Of a DNA stretch of 22,393 nucleotides, positions 1 to 8,322 are shown in pieces. Origin of the DNA: UBA4729 sp038231175. GTDB lineage: Bacteria > Patescibacteriota > Saccharimonadia > Saccharimonadales > UBA4665. The translations under genes were made by a program, and so were the position numbers. The stretch covers positions 1 through 22,393 of the forward strand of contig JBBRLU010000011.1 in the NCBI GenBank assembly GCA_038231175.1. Direction: 5' to 3'. Below the pieces are notes generated by a model, which saw only the letters and a program-made list of their open reading frames with translations, was not told the origin of the DNA and ran no database searches. Every line of letters starts with the position of its first letter. Position 1 is the first letter of the stretch.

Positions 1-254
<254 letters not shown>

Positions 255-500
255 AGAATGTGACCTTAACTTCAGTCTGCAAGTTCGTTTGTAATCTGAC
301 GACTACTCCCGAACACTGACTTAATTTAAAACAAATTCGCGCAAACCCGAAGGTTTGCTGTTGAACTTCAACTTGGTTTTGAAACCTTGTTGAAAACTCG
401 CTAACTCGAAAGTTAGACAAGCTTGACGTTGATTTGCACTATTCAATTGTTAACGTTCAAACAGCTGATAAAGATACACATTAAGAGACCTCAAAAGCGT
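255..500 (-). promoter_or_regulatory. 16S rRNA leader with three tetraloop/stem hairpins
   Basis: This non-coding pre-rRNA leader lies between the rRNA promoter and the 16S 5' end. Read on the minus strand it contains a 6-bp hairpin with a UUCG loop (401-416), a two-part stem TTCAAC/GTTGAA enclosing GGTTT/AAACC (367-394), and a 7-bp hairpin closed as C(UUCG)G (341-358). Around 440-475 the minus strand reads GTTAACAATTGAATAG, which resembles the stretch after boxA in other rRNA leaders; the boxA assignment is tentative. The hairpins probably serve pre-rRNA processing or antitermination. I see no gene in 255-579. Confidence 0.6.
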
Positions 501-506
501 TATGTA

Positions 507-536
507 ATCATACTCTATAAAACACTTTACAGTCAA
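507..536 (-). promoter_or_regulatory. rRNA operon promoter
   Basis: On the minus strand, -35 TTGACT (536-531) is followed by an 18-nt spacer and -10 TATGAT (512-507). The predicted start is near 500. It faces the 16S gene and lies about 45 nt past the stop of the upstream hypothetical gene. Confidence 0.75.
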
Positions 537-579
537 GAGGTTAAATCTTGTCTCTTGCCGTATTTATTGCAACGGTCTT

Positions 580-1140
580 TTACTCTGCTCGTTGGTTCAA
601 ACCGGTGCGGGATTCAACAGCAGCGATTGTTTGCTCTAAAGAAGCCATACCTAGCTTATCTAGTTGTGGTACAGATAATGCTCGGCCGCCTATAACTTGA
701 TACAAGTGGTAGTTTTCATCGGTCCCCTGATATAGGGACGGGTCGATGATATCCGGGCCTCGTGGCGCCCAGAGTCGGTCGTCGGCGCCTATAAGTCGAG
801 TGCCGTCCTGCTTAGGGTAAGCTTCCGGAATGGTTAAACTTAAGCCTTTCACGACTTTATCGATTTTCCATTTCGTATTAAACACACCGTCGACGTGCTC
901 TTCACGGTAGATCGCGTCTTTGGACTTAAAGCGCTTGCCTAACATTGAGGCTGGTTCTAAAATCTCGACGTGAGAATCAGCCCATTCAGAGTTTTCTTGG
1001 CGTAAGTCAACGCTAACTCGAGTTATCAATCTACCTAAATGACGGGTAGCTAACCCTAAATTTCGGCTGGCTAGCCGTTCGTTAGCTGTAACATGTTGCT
1101 GCAAAAGTTTTTGGCGCCCGGTAGGAGATGTGTATTTCAT
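580..1140 (-). CDS. hypothetical protein, 186 aa
   Basis: A soluble-looking protein with no signal peptide or membrane segment and no motif I recognise. The N-terminal 50 residues are basic and probably helical. The middle part (residues about 55-115) alternates charged and beta-type stretches and includes a KWKIDKVVKGLSL segment. The C-terminus is acidic/amphipathic. The ATG at 1140 is preceded by no Shine-Dalgarno, but TATAGT (1152-1147) lies exactly 6 nt upstream with TTGTAA (1175-1170) at a 17-nt spacing, so the message is probably leaderless. It sits between the gyrase operon and the rRNA promoter, all on the same strand. The coding call rests on length, a matching promoter and a non-overlapping position; the function is unknown. 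Confidence 0.8.
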   Translation of the reverse strand: MKYTSPTGRQKLLQQHVTANERLASRNLGLATRHLGRLITRVSVDLRQENSEWADSHVEILEPASMLGKRFKSKDAIYREEHVDGVFNTKWKIDKVVKGLSLTIPEAYPKQDGTRLIGADDRLWAPRGPDIIDPSLYQGTDENYHLYQVIGGRALSVPQLDKLGMASLEQTIAAVESRTGLNQRAE

Positions 1141-1146
1141 AAAATT

Positions 1147-1175
1147 ACTATACTACATTATACATAATTTTACAA
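1147..1175 (-). promoter_or_regulatory. promoter of the 186-aa hypothetical gene (leaderless)
   Basis: TTGTAA (1175-1170), a 17-nt spacer, TATAGT (1152-1147), then 6 nt and the ATG at 1140. A second -10-like TATAAT lies at 1162-1157. Confidence 0.5.
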
Positions 1176-1179
1176 TAGT

Positions 1180-1458
1180 TTACGGCTGTCGCAACTTGGC
1201 GCGTAACAGGTTTATGGCAAACCGTGCCTCATACAGGCCACACCGGCTGATTTCGCGGTACTCTTTTATGGCTCTAATGGTCGCCCCTTCACCTTCGCTT
1301 AGGCCCCTCACGACCGATTGCAGGGCCGGATCATTTATAGAAAGCGATTGCAGTTTAAGTGCTAGGGCTCGGTCTCTATTTTCCCGCGCACGCTTCGACG
1401 TCGCTGTAATTAACACAATGATTAGTAAAATTACTGCCGAAACCACGAGGCTCGTCAT
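1180..1458 (-). CDS. small membrane-anchored protein with L7/L12 C-terminal-like segment, 92 aa
   Basis: Residues 3-20 form one hydrophobic membrane helix (SLVVSAVILLIIVLITAT), followed by a basic stretch (KRARENRDR), so the body probably faces the cytoplasm. Residues about 58-88 (ATIRAIKEYREISRCGLYEA) resemble the C-terminal domain of ribosomal protein L7/L12, where an IKxxREITGxGLKEAK helix occurs. Such L12-like domains on single-pass proteins are known elsewhere; the role here is not known. The ATG lies 1 nt after the gyrA stop (TAA-G-ATG), and AAGGA at the end of gyrA can serve as ribosome binding site, so translation is probably coupled. It is the last gene of the gyrB-gyrA operon. Confidence 0.75.
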   Translation of the reverse strand: MTSLVVSAVILLIIVLITATSKRARENRDRALALKLQSLSINDPALQSVVRGLSEGEGATIRAIKEYREISRCGLYEARFAINLLRAKLRQP

Positions 1459-1459
1459 C

Positions 1460-4126
1460 TTATTCCTTGGTTTCCGCCATCTCTAACACCACTGTCTCGT
1501 CCAGCGGCGTTTCGTCAATGTCTTCCGACTTCTCAACAAGCGCCAGTGAAACCACTTCGTCGGTGCCATTAAGGCGCATGATGCGCACCCCTTGGGTGGC
1601 GCGGCCGAGGGCCGGGATGTCTTTCAGACCGAGGCGGATGGTCTGGCCGCTGGCGCTGATGATGATGACCTCTTGGTCGTCGTGGTCGCCGAGCGTCTTA
1701 ACACCCATCAGTTCGCCGGTCTTGACGTTGACGATAGCCGAACGGATACCGACACCGCCGCGGGCGTGCGGTGTAAATTGGGCTACTTTAGTGCGTTTGC
1801 CGTAGCCGAACTTGGAGATTACGAAGACCGACGAGCCCTCTTCGACGATGTCCATACCGATGACGTGGTCACCAGGGCGCAGGCGGATACCGCGGACACC
1901 GCGTGAGACGCGACCCATCGGGCGAGCGTCTTTTTCGTGGAAGCGAATGGCCTGACCCTGTGATGTCGAGATTACAACTTCGTTGTCACCGGACGTCATG
2001 CGGATCCACTTTAATTCATCACCGTTGTCAAGATTGATGGCTATCAGACCAGAAGTCCGGACGTTCTGGTACTGCTCGAATGGTGTCTTCTTAACAACAC
2101 CACGAACGGTACACATGATCAGGTTCTGGGCGTTGTTGGTTTTAGAAACGTTGATCACGCTGGTGACCGTTTCTTCGGGCTGCAGCTGCAGTAAATTGAC
2201 GATGGCCACGCCTTTGGCGTTCAGCCCGACGGCCGGGACTTCGTAGGTCTTCATCCGGAAGACGCGACCCTTATTGGTAAAGAACAGCAGGAAGTCGTGG
2301 GTGCTGGCGTTGACGACGTGTTCGATGACGTCCTCTTCACGGGTGGCCATGCCCCGGCGACCCTTGCCACCCCGCCCTTGCTTCTTGTACTCGGCCAGTG
2401 GTGAGCGCTTGATATAGTTGGCGGCGGTCAGCGTCACAGCCATCTGTTCGTCGGCAATCAGGTCTTCGTCACTCAGTTTGCCGAGCTCGCTGTTGACGAC
2501 CTTGGTCCGGCGTTCGTCACCATACTGCTTCTTAAGCTCGATCAGTTCGGCGCGGATGATCTTCAGGATCTTCTTTTCGTCACCTAAGATGCCCTCGAGT
2601 TTTTCGATCAGCTTCAGTAGTTCGGCCAGTTCGTTCTCGATCTTGGCCCGTTCCAAACCGGCCAGTGTCCGTAGTTGCATCGCTAAGATGGCCTTGGATT
2701 GGATCTCGCTCAAGTCAAACTTCACCATCAGGTTCTTACCGGCCTCGTCGGTCGTCTGTGATGCCCGTATCGTTGCGATTACCTCATCAATGTGGTCCAA
2801 GGCTATCTTGAGTCCCTCTAGAATGTGGGCCCGCTCCTTAGCCTTACGCAGCTCGAATTCGGTCCGGCGGCGGATAACGACGCGGCGGTGCTTAATGTGT
2901 TCACTCAGAATGTCCTGCAAGCCCAGGATACGCGGCTGGATACCGTCTATCAGAGCCATCATATTGAAGTGGAAGGTGCTCTGTAACGGCGTTAATTTGT
3001 AGAGCTGATTCAGCAACTTCTTGGGGTAGGCGTCGCGCTTGAGGTCGACGACGATCCGGACGTTACCGCGGGCAGTTTCGTCGCGCAGGTCGGAGATACC
3101 GGTCACCTTCTTGGTGTTGGCCAGTTCGGCGATCTTCAGGACCAGCGTCTCCTTATTAAGCCCATAGGGGATCTCGGTGATGACGATCTGGTGCTTACCC
3201 TTGTCGTTTTCGACGATCTCGGCGATACCCCGGGTGACGACGCCGCCGCGACCGGTGGCGTAGGCGGTGCGGATCGATTCCTTACCGTAGATAATACCAC
3301 CGGTTGGAAAGTCAGGCCCCTTGATGTGCACCAGCAGGTCGTCGAGCGTAGCGTTAGGGTTGTCGATCAGGGTGACTTCGGCGTCGATCAGCTCACTGAG
3401 GTTATGCGGCGGGATGTTGGTGGCCATACCGACGGCGATACCAAGCTGACCGTTCAGCAGTAAGTTGGGCAGACGGGCTGGCAGCACCGTCGGCTCGGTA
3501 GTAGTACCGTCGTAGTTTTCGCGGAAGTCGAAGGTTTCCTTGTCGATATCGGCTAGCGTTTCATCTGCTAGACGAGCCATCTTGGCCTCGGTGTAACGCA
3601 TGGCAGCCGGTGGATCGCCGTCCATACTACCGAAGTTACCCTGACCGTTGACCAGCATGTAGCGCATCGCCCAGGGCTGGGCCATGCGGACCATGGCGTC
3701 GTAGATACTGGAGTCGCCGTGTGGGTGATACTTACCCATGACGGCCCCGACGACGTTGGCGCTCTTACGGTGGCGGGCACCGGAACGCAGGCCGTCTTCG
3801 TTCATCGAGTATAAGATGCGGCGGTGCACCGGTTTCATACCATCCCTGACGTCAGGCAGCGCCCGATCGATGATAACGCTCATGCTATAGCGCAGATAGC
3901 TATCTTCCATGATATTTTCGACGGTCCGCAGCTCGACGCTGCGCGAGTGACCGCTGTCCAGCACGTCGGCGGCGTGCTCGACACCGCGGCGGCGCTCTTC
4001 CATGGTGCCCTCGGAAGCCGGAGCGGCGGCGTTAAGCGGTCGGTCATTCTGTGAGGCGCTCAGATCGTTCTCGCCCGTATTAAACTGTTCGTCTGGTTGG
4101 GCGCCGGTTTTCAAATTATCATCCAT
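1460..4126 (-). CDS. gyrA: DNA gyrase subunit A, 888 aa
   Basis: Breakage-reunion subunit of gyrase (A2B2), which introduces negative supercoils using ATP. The winged-helix/tower part shows PDVRDGMKPVHRRILYSM (91-108) and HPHGDSSIYDAMVRMAQP (134-151). Catalytic Tyr178 lies in AAMRYTEAKM. Positions matching E. coli Ser83 and Asp87 are Ser139 and Asp143, so the usual quinolone-resistance changes are absent. The C-terminal beta-pinwheel carries a GyrA box, QGRGGKG, which favours gyrase over topoisomerase IV. The first ~60 residues are an acidic, low-complexity extension not present in E. coli. The ATG lies 1 nt after the gyrB stop, so it is translationally coupled to gyrB. No parC/parE-type second set is visible in the window. 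Confidence 0.98.
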   Translation of the reverse strand: MDDNLKTGAQPDEQFNTGENDLSASQNDRPLNAAAPASEGTMEERRRGVEHAADVLDSGHSRSVELRTVENIMEDSYLRYSMSVIIDRALPDVRDGMKPVHRRILYSMNEDGLRSGARHRKSANVVGAVMGKYHPHGDSSIYDAMVRMAQPWAMRYMLVNGQGNFGSMDGDPPAAMRYTEAKMARLADETLADIDKETFDFRENYDGTTTEPTVLPARLPNLLLNGQLGIAVGMATNIPPHNLSELIDAEVTLIDNPNATLDDLLVHIKGPDFPTGGIIYGKESIRTAYATGRGGVVTRGIAEIVENDKGKHQIVITEIPYGLNKETLVLKIAELANTKKVTGISDLRDETARGNVRIVVDLKRDAYPKKLLNQLYKLTPLQSTFHFNMMALIDGIQPRILGLQDILSEHIKHRRVVIRRRTEFELRKAKERAHILEGLKIALDHIDEVIATIRASQTTDEAGKNLMVKFDLSEIQSKAILAMQLRTLAGLERAKIENELAELLKLIEKLEGILGDEKKILKIIRAELIELKKQYGDERRTKVVNSELGKLSDEDLIADEQMAVTLTAANYIKRSPLAEYKKQGRGGKGRRGMATREEDVIEHVVNASTHDFLLFFTNKGRVFRMKTYEVPAVGLNAKGVAIVNLLQLQPEETVTSVINVSKTNNAQNLIMCTVRGVVKKTPFEQYQNVRTSGLIAINLDNGDELKWIRMTSGDNEVVISTSQGQAIRFHEKDARPMGRVSRGVRGIRLRPGDHVIGMDIVEEGSSVFVISKFGYGKRTKVAQFTPHARGGVGIRSAIVNVKTGELMGVKTLGDHDDQEVIIISASGQTIRLGLKDIPALGRATQGVRIMRLNGTDEVVSLALVEKSEDIDETPLDETVVLEMAETKE

Positions 4127-4127
4127 C

Positions 4128-6116
4128 TTAAATATCCAAATCTTTCACGAACTTGGCGTTGGCCTGAATAAAGTTCTTACGGGGCTCGACTTCGCTGCCC
4201 ATCAGCTTATTAAAGATGGAGTCGGCTTTTTCGGCGTCGGCCACCTTGACCTGGACCAGGACCCGCTTCTCGGGGTTCATGGTGGTCTCAAACAGCTGGT
4301 CGGCGTCCATTTCGCCCAGACCCTTGTAGCGCTTCTGCTCGACGTAGCCGGCCTGCTTATAGCGCTCAGAGCTAGTGTCGATCTCAGCGCCCTCTTTGGT
4401 GCGGCGGGCGATCTCGGCGTCTATAAAGACGTCCAGCTCATCCTCGTCATAGACGAAGCGGCTGGTCTTGCGGCCCGGCTTGACCAGCTCGAACAGCGGT
4501 GGCTTAGCCAGATACAGGTGACCGCCATCGACGACTTCTTTCATATACCGGAAGAAGAAGGTCATCAGCAGCGTCGAGATGTGGCTGCCGTCGACATCGG
4601 CGTCGGTCATGATGATGATGCGGGCGTAGCGCAGACCACGGATATCGAACGAATCTTCGATACCGACGCCCAAAGCTTTGATGAGGCTGACAATTTCGTT
4701 ATTACCCAACATCCTATCTAGTCGAGCGCGCTCAACGTTGAGAACTTTACCACGGAGTGGCAGGATGGCCTGGGTCTTGGAGTCACGGCCAGATTTGGCC
4801 GAACCGCCGGCCGAGTCACCCTCGACCAGATAGATCTCCGAGGCGTTGGGGTCCTTGCTGGAACAGTCGGCCAGCTTGCCGGGCATGCTGGCGCCGTCGA
4901 GGACACCCTTACGCAGAATGTTCTCACGGGCGGCACGGGCGGCCTTGCGAGCGCGGGCGGCCAGCAAGGCCTTGCCGACGATCTTACGGGCCACCTGGGG
5001 GTGCTCTTCCAGGTAATAATTAAAGTGTTCGTTCATGACCGTTTCGACGTAACCGCGGACTTCGGGGTTACCGAGCTTGTTCTTGGTCTGGCCCTCAAAC
5101 TGGGGGTCGGGTAATTTGACCAGGATGATACAGGTGATGCCCTCGCGGGTGTCCTCGCCACTGAGGTTCTCTTCTTTTTCCTTGAGCAGCCCCTGCTTGC
5201 GGGCGTAGTCGTTGATGACGCGCGTCAGGGCCGAGCGGAAGCCGGTCAGGTGGGTACCACCGTCGGGGTTAAGGACGTTGTTAGCGAAAGTCTTGATGGT
5301 TTCGGTGTAGGCGTCGGTGTACTGGCAGGAAATCTCCACCTGGACGTCCTTGACCATCTTATCGACGTAAAAGATGTCTTCGTCGACGGCTTCGCGGCCG
5401 ACATTGAGGTGCTTGACGTAGCTCTGGATGCCACCTTCAAAGTAGAAACCGTAGCGTTTGCCCGATTTTTCATCACTTAAGCTGGTCCGGATACCCTTGG
5501 TCAGATAGGCGGCGTGGCGCAGGCGGTCGAGGATGGTGTCGTAGTTAAACTTGACGCTCTCGAAGATAGTGTCATCGGCGTAAAAGGTGATCTCGGTACC
5601 GGTGTGATTCTTGTCGGTCTTACCGATGACTTTCAAGTCGTGCAGCGGCGTACCTTTGGCGTACTCCTGCTCAAAGATCTTACCTTCGCGGTAGACGCGG
5701 ACGATCAGCTTGTTAGATAAGGCGTTGACGACGCTCGAACCGACACCGTGTAGGCCACCGGAGACTTTGTAGCCACCGTCACCGAACTTACCGCCGGCGT
5801 GCAGCACCGTCAGCACCGTCTCGACGGTGCTCTTACCGGTCTTGGGGTGAATGTCGGTCGGGATGCCCCGGCCGTCATCGGTGACTTTGATGCCGCCGTC
5901 GGCCAGCATCGTAACCTCCACCGTCGTGGCATGGCCGGCCAGGGCCTCGTCGATACCGTTATCGACGATTTCCCAGACCAGGTGGTGCAGACCTTCGATA
6001 CCGGTGCCACCGATGTACATACCCGGTCGCTTGCGAACCGGCTCCAGGCCTTCCAGCACCGTAATCTGGCTCGAACCATAAGCTTCGTTGTTCTTCTTCG
6101 TATTTTTCTCGGCCAC
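4128..6116 (-). CDS. gyrB: DNA gyrase subunit B, 662 aa
   Basis: ATPase subunit of DNA gyrase. The GHKL ATP site shows WEIVDNGIDEA with catalytic Glu49, DDGRGIP (80-86) and GGLHGVGSSVVNAL (120-133). A transducer switch region QTKNKLG is near 343-349. The Toprim domain has EGDSAGG (432-438) and the metal-binding DADVDGSH (505-512), followed by the QKRYKGLGEM motif. At 662 residues it lacks the insert seen in E. coli GyrB, which is normal for most bacteria. The start is GTG at 6116, chosen because AAGGGAG (6129-6123) precedes it. It is the first gene of the operon with gyrA and the small membrane protein. Confidence 0.98.
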   Translation of the reverse strand: MAEKNTKKNNEAYGSSQITVLEGLEPVRKRPGMYIGGTGIEGLHHLVWEIVDNGIDEALAGHATTVEVTMLADGGIKVTDDGRGIPTDIHPKTGKSTVETVLTVLHAGGKFGDGGYKVSGGLHGVGSSVVNALSNKLIVRVYREGKIFEQEYAKGTPLHDLKVIGKTDKNHTGTEITFYADDTIFESVKFNYDTILDRLRHAAYLTKGIRTSLSDEKSGKRYGFYFEGGIQSYVKHLNVGREAVDEDIFYVDKMVKDVQVEISCQYTDAYTETIKTFANNVLNPDGGTHLTGFRSALTRVINDYARKQGLLKEKEENLSGEDTREGITCIILVKLPDPQFEGQTKNKLGNPEVRGYVETVMNEHFNYYLEEHPQVARKIVGKALLAARARKAARAARENILRKGVLDGASMPGKLADCSSKDPNASEIYLVEGDSAGGSAKSGRDSKTQAILPLRGKVLNVERARLDRMLGNNEIVSLIKALGVGIEDSFDIRGLRYARIIIMTDADVDGSHISTLLMTFFFRYMKEVVDGGHLYLAKPPLFELVKPGRKTSRFVYDEDELDVFIDAEIARRTKEGAEIDTSSERYKQAGYVEQKRYKGLGEMDADQLFETTMNPEKRVLVQVKVADAEKADSIFNKLMGSEVEPRKNFIQANAKFVKDLDI

Positions 6117-6191
6117 TTTTTGTCTCCCTTGTATACCCTCTCAAAAGCCTGCTGGGCAAGCCCCCTGTTAAGAATTAATCCACTAGCTTAT

Positions 6192-6220
6192 ATTATAGAT
6201 GATTTCCTAAATCCTCGCAA
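6192..6220 (-). promoter_or_regulatory. gyrB operon promoter
   Basis: On the minus strand, TTGCGA (6220-6215), a 17-nt spacer and a perfect TATAAT (6197-6192). The predicted start near 6185 gives a leader of about 70 nt ending in AAGGGAG before the GTG start. Confidence 0.75.
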
Positions 6221-6344
6221 TTGTCAGGCCCAATGCTTCGGAACGGTTTTGTATCCAATATCACGCTTGTGCTTGTAGGGTCGGCTGTGGTTAAATACGA
6301 CGTGAATAGTATAAAAAATTAACACTAACAAAAAGATAACAACA

Positions 6345-7733
6345 ATGTTCGAAAAACTCCTCGGGGCACTGCCCTACAATCCGTCACTACTCCAGCAACT
6401 CAGCTTCTACGGCCGGCGCATGAAGCGCGAGTCGAGTGTCCGCCGCACCGGCGTCATCTTCTTACTGCTAGCCTTCATGGTCCAGTTCTTCGGCTTTATC
6501 AGTCCGCCGCAGGCGACGTCCGCCTATTCGACCAATGACATGATCAATGGTGGCATCACCACCCAGGCCCAGGCCGTCACGGCCTGCCAGAACGACACCA
6601 AGAGCTACGGCACCGTACTGAAGGATTTCGGCATCAGCTGTACGGCAGTCGCCCACGCCAGCGTCGTTACCGCCCTCAGCTCCAAGGACTACAGCAATAC
6701 GCTGTACTCGATGGGTTGGTTACCCCAGGGCCAGACTAACCCCCGCACCCACAAAGCGACCAATGAAGTCGGCCCGCTCAACCTCGTCGGCGTCGGCGGC
6801 ACCAATACTTTGTATGGCCGCCTGCTGTCCAGCTTCGACAGCTATGATCACTCCAGTTACAAAGCCCTGAAAGTAACCAGCAGCAACGGCAAGACCTACT
6901 TTATCCTGTTCGATTGCGGCAACCTGGTCGCTATCGGCCAGCCGACGCCAGTCGTCAAGCCGACACCGGTTCCGACGCCAGTCGTCAAGCCGACACCGGT
7001 TCCGACGCCGGTCGTTAAGCCGACGCCGGTCGTTAAGCCGGCACCGGTCGTCAAACCGACACCTGTCGTAGTTGCTACCTGCCGGTACCAATCAAGTATT
7101 CCGGCCGATAGCCCGCTCTGTAAGCCGTGCGAGAAGTCTATCAGTAGCAGCGATCTCCAGGCCTGCGTCGAGCGCCATAAGACGGCCGCCAACCAGACTC
7201 AGCAGCTAGCCGACGCCGACAACACCACGGCCCACGCCAATGATGTCATCGTCTACAGTCTGACCACTCGCAATAACGGCAAAGCCGATATCCCCAGCTT
7301 CATCGTATTCGAGAACATGAGCGACGTCCTCGATTACGCAACCATCACCGATGCTAATGGTGGCACGGTCGACACCAATGGCGCTGTCAGCTGGCCAGCC
7401 GAAACCCTCAAAGCCGGAACCACCGACACCAAGCACATTACCGTTACCGTCAAGAGTCCCCTGCCATCGACCCCGGTCGGCACCACCGACGGCGCCCACT
7501 TCGATAATTTCATGACCAATGTCTACGGCGACACCGTCACCATCAAGATTCCGGAGTCACCGATCAAGACCGTCCAGACCGTCGCCGTCGCCCTGCCCAA
7601 CACCGGTCCCGGCACCAGCGTCGCCCTGGCCGCCGGGGTCCTGATCGTGGCCGGCTACTTCTACGCCCGCTCCCGCTTGCTGGCCAGCGAAGCCTTCATC
7701 GCCGTCCAAGACAATAACAGTGGAGGATTTTAA
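6345..7733 (+). CDS. surface protein with proline repeats, DUF11-like domain and LPNTG motif, 462 aa
   Basis: Predicted envelope protein. Residues 1-35 are a basic cytoplasmic leader (FYGRRMKRESSVRRTG), residues 36-53 a hydrophobic segment ending in PPQATSA, which looks like a signal/anchor with possible cleavage after ATSA. Residues 60-199 form a conserved-looking extracellular domain with Cys81, Cys99 and Cys191. Residues 200-241 are PTPVVK-type repeats. Residues about 283-404 resemble a DUF11/conserved-repeat beta domain. LPNTG (417-421) is followed by a hydrophobic helix and a 20-residue tail, like a sortase signal but with a longer and less basic tail. From memory, similar proteins are common in Saccharibacteria. 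The ATG at 6345 lacks a clear Shine-Dalgarno; an internal ATG at residue 26 is possible. The next gene follows 1 nt later. Confidence 0.85.
   Translation: MFEKLLGALPYNPSLLQQLSFYGRRMKRESSVRRTGVIFLLLAFMVQFFGFISPPQATSAYSTNDMINGGITTQAQAVTACQNDTKSYGTVLKDFGISCTAVAHASVVTALSSKDYSNTLYSMGWLPQGQTNPRTHKATNEVGPLNLVGVGGTNTLYGRLLSSFDSYDHSSYKALKVTSSNGKTYFILFDCGNLVAIGQPTPVVKPTPVPTPVVKPTPVPTPVVKPTPVVKPAPVVKPTPVVVATCRYQSSIPADSPLCKPCEKSISSSDLQACVERHKTAANQTQQLADADNTTAHANDVIVYSLTTRNNGKADIPSFIVFENMSDVLDYATITDANGGTVDTNGAVSWPAETLKAGTTDTKHITVTVKSPLPSTPVGTTDGAHFDNFMTNVYGDTVTIKIPESPIKTVQTVAVALPNTGPGTSVALAAGVLIVAGYFYARSRLLASEAFIAVQDNNSGGF
6943..7075 (+). repeat. imperfect tandem repeat coding for PTPVVKPTPVP units
   Basis: About four degenerate copies based on a 30-nt unit (CCGACGCCAGTCGTCAAGCC plus ACACCGGTT), shrinking to shorter units toward the 3' end. 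It encodes the proline-rich linker of the surface protein. Unequal recombination here could vary the linker length. Confidence 0.85.
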
Positions 7734-7734
7734 G

Positions 7735-8322
7735 ATGACCGAACAACTGAACAGCCGACAAGAGACTGGCGAAGCCCTCCTGCCAGCCGGCGAAGTCGAG
7801 AAGCGCTTAGAAGCCACAACCAAGCACTCGGCCGCCGAGTTAGCTGCCGAAGCTAGCGCTAACCAAGAAGTTCAAACTGCCACTGCCGAGAACGCCCGGG
7901 CAGTAGCCGAGAACGTCGAACAAACCAATCCTCTCGATACGCTGCAGGCCAGCGAAACCGCCGCCGCCGATCACGCTCCGGTGGCGCCACCGAGTAGCTT
8001 TTTGAAGCAGCAAAGCGCCAAACAGGGTCTCAAATCAGTTCAACGTCAAGAATCAGCCTCAGCTCGGGCGCTCAGCAAAGTCATCCACCAGCCGGTTGTC
8101 CAGACCACCTCGGAAGTCGCCGCCAAGACCGTCACCCGACCATCCGGCCTTCTCGGCGGCGGTATCGCCGCTTTTGTGGGTGGTAGCGTCTATCTGTACC
8201 TGGCTTATCACATCGGCTTCGTCTACCGACCAACCGTCTTCATAGCCTTGACCTTGGCAGGCTTCATCGTCGGCCTCGTCCTGGAACTGTTAGCCCGTTT
8301 AGTCGTTCGACCCCGTAACTAG
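7735..8322 (+). CDS. membrane protein with long hydrophilic N-terminus, 195 aa
   Basis: Residues 1-135 are hydrophilic and rich in Ala, Glu and Gln, without recognisable motifs. Near the C-terminus two hydrophobic segments (GLLGGGIAAFVGGSVYLYLA and PTVFIALTLAGFIVGLVLEL) are linked by a short IGFVYR loop and end in VRPRN, so both ends probably face the cytoplasm. The start at 7735 was chosen over an upstream in-frame GTG (7720) because GGAGG (7722-7726) sits 8 nt before it; the ATG follows the previous stop by 1 nt (TAA-G-ATG). It is co-transcribed with the LPNTG surface protein. Its stop overlaps the convergent ATPase stop. It might act with the surface protein at the cell envelope; no function can be assigned from sequence. 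Confidence 0.88.
   Translation: MTEQLNSRQETGEALLPAGEVEKRLEATTKHSAAELAAEASANQEVQTATAENARAVAENVEQTNPLDTLQASETAAADHAPVAPPSSFLKQQSAKQGLKSVQRQESASARALSKVIHQPVVQTTSEVAAKTVTRPSGLLGGGIAAFVGGSVYLYLAYHIGFVYRPTVFIALTLAGFIVGLVLELLARLVVRPRN

Noticed and set aside
4002..6278. Several plus-strand reading frames of 70-240 codons across gyrA/gyrB.
   Set aside because: They lie opposite highly conserved gyrase genes and show only shadow composition.
6286..6294. Single DnaA-box-like TGTGGTTAA between gyrB and the surface protein gene.
   Set aside because: One imperfect match only, with no cluster.
6720..7499. Long minus-strand reading frames opposite the surface protein.
   Set aside because: They are mirror frames of the GC-rich proline repeats and DUF11-like region; the plus frame has a signal segment, domain order and LPNTG end.
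7720..7734. GTG start 5 codons upstream for the 195-aa membrane protein.
   Set aside because: GGAGG at 7722-7726 is correctly spaced for the ATG at 7735 and would lie inside the longer form.
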